Positions 53,022 through 64,000 of a DNA stretch of 64,000 nucleotides are shown one piece after another. Under the pieces are notes generated by a model. The model searched no databases, had not been told where the DNA came from, and saw nothing but the letters and a program-made list of their open reading frames with translations. Source of the DNA: Microcyclospora pomicola (Eukaryota; Ascomycota; Dothideomycetes; Capnodiales); the NCBI GenBank assembly GCA_002786065.1, contig NHNY01000001.1:372001-436000 (forward strand), written 5' to 3'. The position numbers were made by a program, and so were the translations under genes. Every line of letters starts with the position of its first letter. The stretch's first letter is position 1.

Positions 53022-53972
53022 CTATGCTCGATCGATCTTGCCCCTCCAATCAGCAACATGATCATTGATCACCTTCGCCGCCGCGTCGACCGTGAAATTA
53101 CGCCCAATCGCTTCCACAAAGTCACCGTCTGGATCCATCAGGTAGAAGTAGATGCTGTGATCCACAAGGTAGTCCTGCCCAGGCTTGACATCCGGCGGCG
53201 TTGAGAAGTACACTCTGTACGCCTTGCACACGTCCTTGACCTGCTGCCAGGTCCCTGTCATTCCAATGATATCCGGGTGAAACTCCGCAAGATATCGCCG
53301 TATCACCTCCGGCGTGTCTCTGGCCGGATCACAGCTGATGAAGACCGGCTTCAACACATTCCCATGCTTCGCCTTGACTTGATCGATCATCCCTGCCATC
53401 TTGTCCAACTCCTCAGGGCAGATGTCGGGACAGTGCGTGAAACCGAAGTACACCAGACCGTATTTGCCCTTCAGATCTTGCTCGGTGAATTCCTTGCCAT
53501 TGTGGTCGTTGAGGTGGAAAGGGCCGCCTACGAGGGGCTTGCCGATGCCTTTGTTCGCTTCGGCTATGCGCGCGCGTGCCATCCGTGCCTTCTCATATCG
53601 GAAATATACTGTCAAACCACCGCCAGCTGCGAGGAAGAGGAGACCTGCTTGCCATGAGAAGGGCTAGATAGCCCGTCAGCCCAGAGCTTTGAAGGTCGTG
53701 GAACCAAGTCAAGCGTCACTCACTCCAAGCTTGTACTTTGTCTTCGCTTCTTGAACAGTTTTGTACGCCGCCCGTGATCTGCTGGAGGAGAATGCGCGGG
53801 TTGAAAGCAATTGTGCAGAAGGACTGCCTGGCGAGACTAATGGTCTTGATCGACTCTCATGTGCTGGAGATTGCTTGGTGAGTGTCGACAGACTTCGTCG
53901 CGCTGATGTTGAAGCACATCTGCCACACAACCATGATCTCGCGAGACCACCTGATTGCGATGGTAATGACAT
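53022..53972 (-). CDS. sco1: Copper chaperone Sco1 (cytochrome c oxidase assembly)
   Basis: Two exons (53972-53724, 53663-53022) give 296 residues; an in-frame ATG at 53999 could add nine. A mitochondrial presequence (MSLPSQSGGLARSWLCGRCA, Ser/Arg-rich to about 75) precedes KLGPFSWQAGLLFLAAGGGL, the single inner-membrane span. The thioredoxin-like domain has the copper site THCPDIC (Cys161, Cys165) and DYLVDHSIYFY (His252), all intact, with ISCDPARDTPEVI and GMTGTWQQVKDVCKAYRVYF. Sco1 loads the CuA site of Cox2 in the intermembrane space. The intron falls just before the membrane span. It converges on the sulfotransferase-like gene (240 bp). Confidence 0.96.
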
Positions 53973-55089
53973 GTCGATCTGTTTTGCGCGCAATATCATT
54001 GACCAAGTACTGAAGATTAATGAAGTTCAATAATGACTTGATGTTCGCATCCGTCATGCATGATGCACACTGCAGTCTCGAAGCGTGCACGTGACGGCAT
54101 GCGAGCCGTATTCTAGTATGGGACAGCAGCGAGCTACATCTTACCATTGGAACGATCTAAGCCCGATCATCAGCAATATAATGTCCTTGAGGAGCTCTAG
54201 GCAGCGACTTCACTGCTCCAATTCTACGACTATGTATTCCCGCAAATTGGCAAAGAACATTGCGGTCGCCTAGCAGAATCGGTCGCTGAGTCTATCACGT
54301 TCCAAAGGTGTTGAACGATCAATGTACAATACACCTTATGCAATGTCAACACGATGAGTGCATAACGATCGCAGATTCGAATATACCTTGAAGCACGAGC
54401 ACGGCCTTGACACATCGAAAATTATCAGAAGGGCATTCTAGCGGTGCATCACGACGTGCTCTCAGTCCCCAGAGCCCAGCAAACAACGTTCGCTGGGACG
54501 AGGGTGGACGGATCGAGACTGTGGGAAACTGACCCCGGTACCGTCAGAGAACGTGGTCCTTCCTACGGGCTGACTGGTTTCTTGGACTTGTATACGATAG
54601 TTGGGACATGATCTTGGGGTTTGTGACACTCATCGAGGCTGTTCAAACCTGTGTCTGTGGGACACCTAATCTCAAGAGTAGATCTGGGAGAGCTCAACAA
54701 GGTCTGTATGTGTAAAGAGCGGAATCGTGGCAAATTTACAGGGATCGCAGTGCATACCTATGCAGGCTGTACAAGAATCTCATTCAAATACAAATGGTTA
54801 CACCAAATCGCCACTATTTCCCACGGAGCTGACACTCCCTTCATGGTGCATGAGCTGAGGAACCTCACAAGCGATACTGCCACGAGTAAAAGTGCAGGTA
54901 TGGCCGGGCACCAGCAACCTCATATGCTGCTGGACGACGTGTACGTACACGGACTCATGAACGGAGAAGCCTTCAAAAACAGAAGTGCGGTGGTATTGGG
55001 AACATACAATTTCGTATGATGCAAAGCTGCGATTTTGTTTCTGCGCAGTCTTGAAAAGTACCTAATTTCCAGCTTCTTGCTGAATACTG
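53973..55089. other. Intergenic between two minus-strand genes
   Basis: About 1.1 kb holding the sco1 promoter and the 3' flank of the flavocytochrome b2-like gene. A 122-codon plus-strand frame (54651-55019) has no family features. Confidence 0.5.
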
Positions 55090-56730
55090 CTACAGTCTCG
55101 CCCTCAAGCCGAACCAGCTCCATCTCGATTGTGGCTTGGGTGGTAGGTAGCGTTCCAGCTCTGTAGTGTTCAGCCATGAAAGATCGCCTCGAACCTTGGC
55201 CAGATCTGTGACGCCACACAGTCTCATCGCAGTCTCCAGCTCATCCTGCAGAACTATGATACCGTATCTTGTCAGCACAAAGCGCTCTTCAGTGATATTA
55301 GAGATGATCGACTTACTTGATGCCACGGACTCGACACCCTCACTGTCGTATATGACAGAACACTGGAACGGCCGTCCCACACCGACGCCTTTCGCCCCAA
55401 GACATACAGCCTTCAAGATGTCGCTACCTCGCCGTACACCACCATCCACAAGGACGTCCATTCTATCGAAGACCTCTGGGCAATCTCTTCGAAGCTCCAA
55501 CAAGACGAGAATCGTGGCCGGGGCATTGTCAAGCGCTCGCCCGCCATGGTTTGATACCACAATGCCGGCACATCCCATTTGTAACGCCATCTTCGCATCA
55601 GCCGCCGACTGAATGCCCTTTACAACGATCGGTTTAGAGCTATGGCGCCGTATCCAAGGGATGTCATCCCAGTGTAATGCCGGATCGATGAATGAGCCTG
55701 TCGTCCGCGCCAGGCCGCCGCCTTTCTTGTCCACCTTGTTTGTCTCCATGGACCCATGTGCGGACGTAGGCACCTGAGTCCGGATCCGCTCGTCGGCCTC
55801 GCGCTTAGATACTACTGATAGATCTACCGTGACGAACAGTGCTTTGACCTGCTCCATCCCTTCGAGTTTCTGCAGAACGGCCTCCGTCTTGTGTCGTTGC
55901 TTGTCGACGTACAGTTGGTAGAAGAATGGGTGCGTCGGCACGGTACCGATGATCTCCTCGATGCTGAACGATGCCGTGGTGGCTACGCAGTGCACGATTC
56001 CACTGTTCGCCGCGCCCCGAGCGAGCGCGGTCTCGCCCTCTGGTCCAGATGTCTTTGCAATACCCATCGGGCAGATGAACACCGGCATACTCACCTCGAC
56101 GCCCAGCATCGTCATCTTTGTGTCGATCCGCGCTACATTGCGCATGATACGTGGTCGGAACCATAGTCGCTGCCAGGATGCCTTGTTCGCCACAAACGTA
56201 AGGCAGTCGTTGGACGCACCGATGACATACGCATTCGCCTTCTTCGAGCCAGACTTGGCATGTGCATCCTCGAAATCCTTCAGGCTGATGAGTGTTGACA
56301 GCGGCGGGCGTTCATTGGGATCCGTAGGTGCGGAAACGGTCTCTTCCTTTTGCGCATCCAGCCAGGTTTGCGTAACTGTGGACTCGTCGAAATCGCCCTT
56401 CTTCTCGTCGGACGAAAGCGTCTGCTCGATGAGTCCGGCTGCGTGATATTGATTGTACGTCGTGCTGCCATCTTTACCAGCGTATTTATACAGAGCTGTA
56501 GCGAACATTCAATCAGTAAATTTGCCTAATTTATCCTTCGATAATGCCATTGTCCATTTCTTGATGTGCACGACCCTAGAACAAACCGGGGAATCCTTAC
56601 CATCAGGTCCACCAGGATGACTCGGCGCGAACCTCGTCAAGTCATAGACTTTGCCATTGACTAGGATCCAGAGGTTGTCGGGTGATGCGTGCTTCGTGAT
56701 CTCCTCTACGGTCACAGCCTTTGCCGCCAT
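55090..56730 (-). CDS. Flavocytochrome b2-like 2-hydroxyacid dehydrogenase (cytochrome b5 + FMN domains)
   Basis: Three exons (56730-56601, 56495-55317, 55253-55090) give 490 residues. Residues 1-80 are a cytochrome b5 domain with both heme ligands, His38 (SHPGG) and His61 (NQYHAAG); the first join gives HPGGPDALYKYAGKD. The FMN barrel (about 110-460) has KGIQSAADA, the catalytic SNHGGRALD (His360, Arg363), VDGGVRRGSDILKA and GAKGVGVGRPF. The family oxidises 2-hydroxyacids and passes electrons to cytochrome c. Pocket residues differ from yeast Cyb2: Gly188 where yeast has Ala198 and Thr217 where it has Leu230. The protein starts directly in the b5 domain, so no mitochondrial presequence is seen. 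The second intron (63 bp) is a multiple of three without stops. Confidence 0.9.
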
Positions 56731-57807
56731 CTTCGTAATGTATCCTTCTCGAGTATTACCTCCTTGCTTGAGGAATCTTTAGCGCTCTAGGTGTGATACC
56801 TCCACAACACAATTACTTATGGATCATGATGAATGGGCTATGTCCATTGCCCCAGAAGGAGGGAAGCCAGTACGATTCGGTCGATTGTGTACCGAGCTTC
56901 GTTGCGGTACGTACATGCGGGTCAAGCGAATCATCGCCGCCCCCACTGGCTGAATGGACAGTGCCGTATTATAGTATGACTTCCTTTGGCCCGTCATCAC
57001 ACAACAGCAAGGACTTGTCGCTATTGGCATGGCATTCAACATTCAACGTGCAATATAGACCTCTAATCGGGACGCCGTCGTGTCGTTGATAGATGAGAGC
57101 ATTGCTCGGCTCCCGAGTCGACATTACTACTGTTAATGTTGCACCAACACGAGTAGGTCACGCCATAGACGATCTAGACGAACGAAAAGCAGTCGAAACC
57201 TGAGAACTCACTGAAGAGGATATGAGAAAAGGGCAGTAAATGTACATAGCTGCATCAGCTTTGACTGGACTACCTAATTCTACAGAACCCAAGGCTACAC
57301 TCGAATCCTTGAAAAGAACGACCCATCCCAGATCCTACAGCTTCAAAGGAGAAATTATGTGCTGTCCTGCGAGCCTTGTGCTGTAATCGTGATGCCAATT
57401 GCGATTCGTGTTGTAGACAAAGTGCCGTTGCTGAAAGATTTCGTGCAGTGCGTCCTCAAAGCGAGCAGGTGGTGATCAATGCTCCAGGCTGATGTCGTCT
57501 GTCGACATGGGTGGAAAAGCATAATTCCTTGCGCCAATGTGTTGGTACCGATACAAACGTGTCGTGTTGTCCTGATTGGATCAAAGATGGTACTTCGTGC
57601 CCTGCCGATGTATCGTCCTCTTTCATATCCACGAAGTGAGAACTCCAGCACCTGTCGCGTGACGCTCGAAGTAGTTGCGAACAAACAAGACAGCACAGCC
57701 GAACCACGCAACCAGTCAAACGGAGGAAACAAAATAGACAACATAAAATCAAAATGCTTGACTGGCGCGGGCTGGCTGACAAAACAGTAGAAATCGACTT
57801 CAGCTCA
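56731..57807. other. Intergenic between two minus-strand genes
   Basis: About 1.1 kb with the b2-like promoter and the 3' flank of the kelch gene. Nothing else is seen. Confidence 0.5.
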
Positions 57808-60800
57808 TCATATCATACCCTCGGGTAGAACAGCCGCAGCCGCGGTTTGTACCATCCCCAAGACGCCCTGGCTGCGCTTGGGAGTATCATGGTCGTCACT
57901 GTCGTGCTCATCGACAGGGCTGGTGGCGCCCTTCACAGTACCATTACTGGTGCCGGGTCGACTGTCCTCCTCCTCGTCTTCTTCTAGACCCTTTGTGAGA
58001 CCTTGACGCCACTTGACGAGGTTACCTCCATGCCCGCCCGCCGTGGACGACGCAGACTCGCTGGCCGCGTCGCCGTTGCTGTCGAACTTATCAGACAGGC
58101 GGTAGTTCTTGTTGGTGGTCTCCCATTGGTTGCGTAATGCATCCAATTCACTCGCAAGGCTGTCCAGGGCCATAGAGTTGCGGACATCGCCGTCATCAGT
58201 GGTGGACGCTGCCAAGCTATCACTGCTGAGCTTACGCGCATGCCCTGATGAGCTGATCGCACTGGTGCCACTGAGGTGGCGTCTGTGTCCGCTGCCGTTC
58301 AGGGTGGGGGTCGCACTTTCACTGATACGTGATTGGCGACGGTAGCTGTCCACGCTGTGCTCGACCTGATCAAGCAGAAGCTGGACTTTGTTCTCCGCAT
58401 CGCGCGCACGCTCCTCGAGTGCTTTATTGTCTTGTTGCACGCGCTCAAGTTCACTCCTTGACTGAGAGTGAGATGCCTGCAGGGCGGTAAGATCGGCTCG
58501 AGCGGACTCGTGGGCGTCCAAGATTTGCTGATGCTCGGTCTGCTGGGTCTTGAGTTGATCTTGCATTGAGGAGAGGCGACTCTCGAAGTCGCGTATGGAG
58601 CTTTCATGAGTGGTTTGGGCGGTCCCGATCTCCTTCTTCAGTTTCTCCCTTTCTTGCTCCCATTCTGGCATGGATTCTGCGGTGGAACCCCTATTGCTGC
58701 TTTCACTTCCGTCACGAAGCTTCTCGATCTTCTTTTTCATCTCTCCATTCTCGTTCTTAACGCGCTGGAGCTCTTGTTTCATCTTAGAAAGCATTCGTTC
58801 AGTGCCGCGCAGATACTTGACGGCTGCCTGGTGATCATTGTCCAGTGCAGTGAGCTTTTCCTCGTACTCACGCTTCAACTTCTCGTCTTGCTCATTGATC
58901 TCTTCAAATTGAGCTCTCATCTCATCGTGACTCTTGAGTGAGGCCTCCAGCTGCTGCTCAAGATCCCTGACACGCTGTAGGTCAGGTGTCGACATACGCT
59001 TGGAGATGCTGCTTGGAGAATCCATAGCTCTGCTCTTCCTCACATCAGCAGGGTTTATCCCGCGTTCAGCAAGAATGTCCTTCAAGCTTGTGTGCTGGAC
59101 GAGGAGGGCATTTGATTCGAGCATTTGACTCTGGAACTTCTGCTCCATCTCTGACTTCTCAGAAGCCAGACTGTGGTTCTCTCGCATTGCAGTCTGCAAT
59201 TGTTTCCTGATGCCTAAGCCTTCGCGACTTGCCTGTTCCTGGTAAGCTTCGAGGCCTGCAATGCGCTCCTCAGCGCGCCGGAGTTTCTCAGCTGCCGAAT
59301 CCGCAGCACTTTGGTTCTGGCGCACAAGCTTGTTCGCCTCGTCCGCATGCTGCTGAAGAACGATCACACGCTCGTCTGCAGCTGAAGTCGACTTCGAGCC
59401 GCGATCAACAATGTTGCCCAAGCCAGCAAGCACAGCCTCACGGTGCGTGCGAGCCTCTTCGGCATGCTTTTGGGTAAGTTCTTGCGCATCTTTCAGAGAA
59501 CGATTGGCTGTGTCGAGTTCAGTTGCACGTTGGTCGTGCGCCATCCGCAGATCACGATGTTGCTGTTCAAGCGTATCGCGTTCGCTACGCTCTTCCTGCA
59601 ATTTCCGTTCGAGCAGCTGAGCTTTCTCCGAGGATGCCTGCACGGCTTCGCGCAACGACGAAAGTAGGTCGGTGTGAGTCTGAGTGTCGACCAGTGCAGC
59701 GTCGAGCTTGCTGCTGAGCTCGTTTTTGTCAACAGTCAGTAGCTTATGCTGGCCACTTATTTCGGTATGGCTGGCAGATATGTCACGATGCTGTCGTTGT
59801 GTCTCGTGAAGCTCTGAGCGCAAGCCCTCGAGCTCGGTTGAGTGCTGCTGACGATGCAACTCAAGCTCGGTCACACGCTTCTGGGCAGCTTCAGCCGTCT
59901 CCTCTGCGAGTTCACGAGCCCTTTTCTCGGCATCCACATCCTTGATCAGGCTGTCAATCCGATGTGAAAGCTCACTTTGCGCAGCTAAAGAAGATGCCAG
60001 TCGTCGGTTGATGTTATTCGTGTGCGCGGGCGTGTCTGATGATCCTCTCATCTCCCCATCGGCACCCTGACCAGCCAGTTTCGCTTTTGCGAAGACAGCT
60101 TCCTGAATCGCCGAGTCGCGCTGTTTCTCCATCTCAGCAATCCGCTCAGCAGCACTTTTACTCTGCTCGTCAATCGTGTCTTGTACACGTGCCAGCTCAG
60201 AACGCATCTTCAAAAGAGCCTCAATCAGAGGCTTGTCGTCGTCCGCGAACCCGTCCATGTTTCGTTCGTCCAGGACCGGCGAATCAGCAGAGCGACTTTG
60301 ATAGCCAGACTTCTTGGCCAATGCCAGCTCAGAGGCGTACCATGCATTCTTCTGCTTCACAAGTTCAAGTTCTTTGGCAATTTCATCGTGCTGCTGCGCG
60401 AATGCCGGCGAGGAGCCGATGCCAGAATCTTGCGGTACATCGTTGTCGTCTCGTCGTACTTGGCGAACTTTCGGCATTTGCTCACTGTTGCTGGCAGAGT
60501 GGTGTGGGGTACCATCCCGGTCTCCAGTCTGCAGCTCAGCCACATCACGTTGACTTCGCGAAGAACTGCGCTTCACTCCATCGGCGGACTGATCTTGCGA
60601 GGGTTGGTAAGTCTCCGGCTTGAACCGCCTGGGCTGCTGATCGTTCCGCTGATCATCACGGTCAAGGTAAGCTTGCTCGCCTCCGAACGAAGGTGAGGTG
60701 ACATTTCTAGGCTCGCGGGTGGCCGGCGGTTCTCTTGTACCTGGCGGGGGTGAGGCGACGCCGTTGGAGTCGAAGCGATGTGAGCGCTCAGTATCAACCG

Positions 60801-62692
60801 ATGGGCTGAACGCACGATCTTGTGACCGTGTTGGTTGCCTTGATGTTGGTACACCGTTGGCTCTGGGCTGAGGTGGAGCATACTGCGGTGGAGGTGTTGG
60901 TGCTGGCCCGTTCGTCGAAAGCTGACCTTGTTGGAATCCAGGCCTTGGGAGACGCGAACCCGCTATCGCAGAATCTTGGCTACCGCTGCGCGACTTGTCA
61001 AGACTGCCTCCAGCGCTTCTAATGCCTGGAGCTGTGTTGACACCATTTTTCTCCCCACTCGGTCGCCTGGTTCCTTCGATTCTGTTATTGACAGGTGGTT
61101 GAGAGGTGGAATCTGGCGGATATCTGATCTTTGACGTGTCGAGGTAGTACGCCATGCCAAGTTCCACAGGATCCCTGGGGGCAGAACTAGGTTCGCCGGC
61201 CAGGACGACGATCGATTTCCCCACGGTCGTCAGGCTGTGTCCAGATCGTGGACTTGGACTAGGTCCCATGTTTTGAAATGTGTACCAACGCCGGGAGGTA
61301 ATGCGGAAGGCTGCAAGATCGCCCAGGTCATTGCCTTCTTCAGTGCGCCCTCCAAATATGTACATCACATCCCCGACCAGGGCTGCTGCATGGCCTTCAC
61401 GTGGAGACGGGATGTACCCGATGCAATCTAATTGCGTCCAAGAATTGGTGTGAGGTGAGTATGACCAGACGTCATTGAACCAATGAATGCCATCCGTGCC
61501 TCCAAAAAGATATAACTTGTCGCCCCAGGTGATCATGGTGTGGTTCGTCCGAGCAGGCGGGATCTGACCATGTGGTGGGCCTCCATCGATGGTATTCTGA
61601 ATAAGAATCTCCCATCGATTGGTCGACTGCTGTAATGCGTTGAGATCAAACGCGACTAGATCATTGAAGAAATAGCCTTCCACTTGTCCTCCAAAAATGT
61701 AGATTTTGCTGCCCAGGATGTTCAATGTATGTCCATATCGTCCTGGAGGTCTTGCACCGGCGGGCAATGCTCGTGACCATTGCTTCGTGGCTGTCGCAAT
61801 CGTTAGCTAAGCTACCCCGAGGCACTTCAGACTTCATCACCGACTCACATGTGTTCAGCAGGTATAGAGTGTCATCTAGAGCGTCTCCTTCATCCATTTT
61901 GGTGTCTCCTCCAAACACAATGAAGGCATTTCCAACCAATAAACTTGCGTGACCAACTCTTGGGCCAGGCCCTTCACTTGTGGTAGCAACTGGGAAACAG
62001 GTCATATTCGGTGCCGAGGCCTCTACCAGCCAAAGATCACCTTTGACTGTGCTGCCATTGATCAAGCCACCCATCAGATAAATCGCGCCTTCTTTACTTG
62101 CGATAGCATTCACAGCCGCGCCATATCGAGGAAACGGATTCGGGTGGGCGGCGGTGAAAGTCAGCCGTCTTTGAGACCATGGGTATGGTGAAGTATCGCC
62201 AGGTGGCGGCATTCGGTTCTGCTGCATGAGTGCTCGCTGAGGCTGCTGATCGTCAGTGAGATGGACGCACGAATGTCAATTTTATGCACCTACCGCTTCC
62301 TGGCTCCGGTCTCTTAGCATCTTCTGCTCAGGGCTCGGGGGTTTCGAGTCCTTCCGATCATATTCGTCCCGCGTGTGTGATGTCGCTTTCTCATCCACGC
62401 CAGGTCTGGTTGTCCCCATGGCGTTATTGTCGTCGGCGGCTCCGCGATTGGCGCCGTTCGTGCTCTTGTCGTTCGGGATACCTGTCACCGAGTTCAGACT
62501 ATTGTTGACGCTGGCACTTTGCCCGGAAGTATTCTGGTTCGCACCATTGACCATGCCGTTCAATGTAGGAATCTGACTGGACTGTCCATCTGAAGAGCGG
62601 ATGTCGCGCGTAGCTGGTGGGAGCGCTTGGGGCGGGGACACCGCTCCTCCTATGGAAGCACCCTTCTTGGAGGATTTGAACAGGAAAGACAT
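57808..62692 (-). CDS. Tea1/KelA-like kelch and coiled-coil cell polarity protein
   Basis: Three exons (62692-62294, 62245-61849, 61790-57808) give 1,592 residues. An Asn/Ser-rich tail of about 150 residues begins MSFLFKSSKKG. Six kelch blades follow (about 150-440): RYGAAVNAIAS..YLMGG, PRVGHASLLVGNAFIVFGG, RYGHTLNILGSKIYIFGG, RTNHTMITWGDKLYLFGG, REGHAAALVGDVMYIFGG and RSGHSLTTVGKSIVVLAGE. A disordered, RSQR- and PAPTPPPQ-rich linker leads to about 700 residues of coiled coil. The family rides microtubule plus ends and marks hyphal tips for growth, with Tea4 and formin as partners. The second intron falls inside a blade and joins LLNTSTKQWSRALP. A NAGNAG acceptor at the first intron could drop one Gln. 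Confidence 0.92.
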
Positions 62693-64000
62693 CAGCTATT
62701 CGTGAGAGGGAGCCTGTCGAGGATGTAGCGTGAAGGCGTTGCGCTCCAGCGGCAACGTCAGCGGACGATGGACAGGATGATCACTGGAGCTTCATGCGCG
62801 CATCGGTGGAGAGCTCCAGGAGAACGCTGCGGCGTGGTAAGGAAGATGTGTCTGCGGAGAATGGAGGTCGCGCGGCGGTCAGGGCGAATCGAGCCCGTCG
62901 ACGGTGACTGGCAGCGGCGCGGCCGTGGTGTCGCCGGATGCGCAGGAGATGGGACGGCGAAGAAGACAGCGCTGGGTGCAAGACTCGTGCCTCGTTGACC
63001 TGCAGAGTCCCGCGTGTCGAAGCAACGATTCAGTGAGAGCACAGCACGCGCAAAAAGTGTCTAGGAAATAATGCTCGGATACAGGGAGGTGGTAGGAGGC
63101 GAGGTAGGCGAGCGAGGTGCCGTGCTCGACTTTCTGCGCGAACTAGTCCGGATTCATGCAGCCGCCCTTGGTTCTTCACCGAGTAGCAGTGAGCCAGGGG
63201 AGACGGCCAGCGTGAAACACAGCCAATTACAGCATTCGTCTCCGCCTCTACACGATATCATCTACGACTGCGACTGGGATGAGGCTGGCTAGGTACAGTG
63301 GGAGCTATCCACTACCCACGAACATCACCGCGTTGTGACGTGTGGCTTCCGCGCCGCATTACCACGAGACATGTGCCGAAGCTCATGTATAATGGCAGCT
63401 GCAATAAGAAAGACAATCTCCAGAACTTCTTTTCCTTGATCTCCAACCATCCCGAGCTGGCGGGCCGGGGACAGATACTGTACTGTATGAAAGGGGTCCG
63501 GCCTGTCGATCTGGTGGCGCAAACCATGTAGCCATTAGACCGTGCTGCCAGTCTTTCCGACATGGATGTCGTGCTTCTGATTTGCTGCAGGCCAAAGAGC
63601 CTTCGACCGTTCACGACATGGGGAGCCGAGAGAATGTACCCGAAATCGTCTAACAATGCTTATACGCTGCATCTCCACACAGATCTCGATCCATTTGTTC
63701 TTCGTGACACGGAACATGGCAGTGCGTTCGTGACACATTCCGAAACTAAATTCTGACCTGTTCATGGAGACTGGCAGCTGTCCAAGCTACGTGTCTGCAC
63801 ACATGGTTGGAGACGGGAGTCGTGACCACAAGCATCTCTGCACGTCTTGGTTCCGACGTGGTGGTATGCCTTCTTCCAACGGGACGTTGCACAAGACCAA
63901 GGATTGATTGAGCTTGGATATGCACATGGCATACAGCGCCAGCAGTACCAGTTGCCTGTCCTCACTCTCGTGGTCTCCGGTCTGCCGACGCGAAGAGAGT
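62693..64000. other. Region upstream of the kelch gene to the window end
   Basis: About 1.3 kb. The first 300 bp are GC-rich and are probably the promoter and 5' UTR. Short frames on both strands (for example 63071-63292 plus) have no recognisable features. A further gene may start beyond the window. Confidence 0.5.

Noticed and set aside
1-64000. Transposons, virus-derived elements, CRISPR arrays
   Set aside because: No transposase, reverse transcriptase, integrase or capsid-like frame, no long terminal or direct repeats, and no spaced repeat array was seen.

Overview
This is a nuclear segment of a filamentous ascomycete. Genes are dense, on both strands, and mostly interrupted by GT-AG introns of about 47-105 bp, many with CTGAC or CTAAC branch sites. 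The proteins are of Pezizomycotina type (Arb2-domain protein, Tea1/KelA kelch protein, Sos7, an Mtr-like amino acid transporter, an AIM9-like kinase). The class is probably Dothideomycetes, but that is inferred from protein flavour and not proven here. No transposon, virus relic, CRISPR array, rRNA or convincing tRNA was seen.

Layout. 0-10.4 kb: 3' end of an Elongator subunit (Elp6-like), a DED1/Vasa-type DEAD-box helicase, a secreted lactonase-fold protein, a divergent UFL1-like protein and an AIM9-like kinase. 10.8-18.6 kb: mitoribosomal uS14m (mrp2), an Arb2-domain protein, an FSH1-type serine hydrolase, an arylsulfotransferase-family protein and Sec61 gamma (sss1). 19-25.8 kb: a DCAF11-like WD40 protein, GPI2/PIG-C and an amino acid transporter. 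27.5-36.4 kb: head-to-head CMS1 and IPI3, a four-repeat Myb-like protein, a Prp38B-like RS protein, kinetochore Sos7 and proteasome Rpn5. 36.9-49.3 kb: Rsm22, Slu7, eIF1 (sui1), mL45/Mba1-like and Mediator Med12. 50.2-62.7 kb: Asterix (PAT complex), a tail-anchored sulfotransferase-like protein, Sco1, a flavocytochrome b2-like enzyme and a Tea1-like kelch protein. The last 1.3 kb holds no gene I can support.

Most genes are housekeeping, so this is a core-chromosome region and not an accessory island or a biosynthetic cluster. Recurrent themes are ribosome biogenesis and translation (CMS1, IPI3, eIF1, Elp6), mitochondrial translation and respiration (uS14m, Rsm22, mL45, Sco1), splicing (Slu7, Prp38B-like) and the ER membrane (Sec61 gamma, Asterix, GPI2). 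Adjacent genes do not form an obvious pathway, except the divergent CMS1/IPI3 pair.

The most unusual item is the 609-residue protein at 6.4-8.2 kb. By eye it aligns collinearly, at low identity, with UFL1, the UFM1 E3 ligase, a system thought to be absent from most fungi. Other points of interest are the altered substrate pocket of the flavocytochrome b2-like enzyme, the poor start context of eIF1, and an EF-hand-like loop in the DCAF11-like protein. All exon joins were built by eye from splice signals and family expectations; no search was run.
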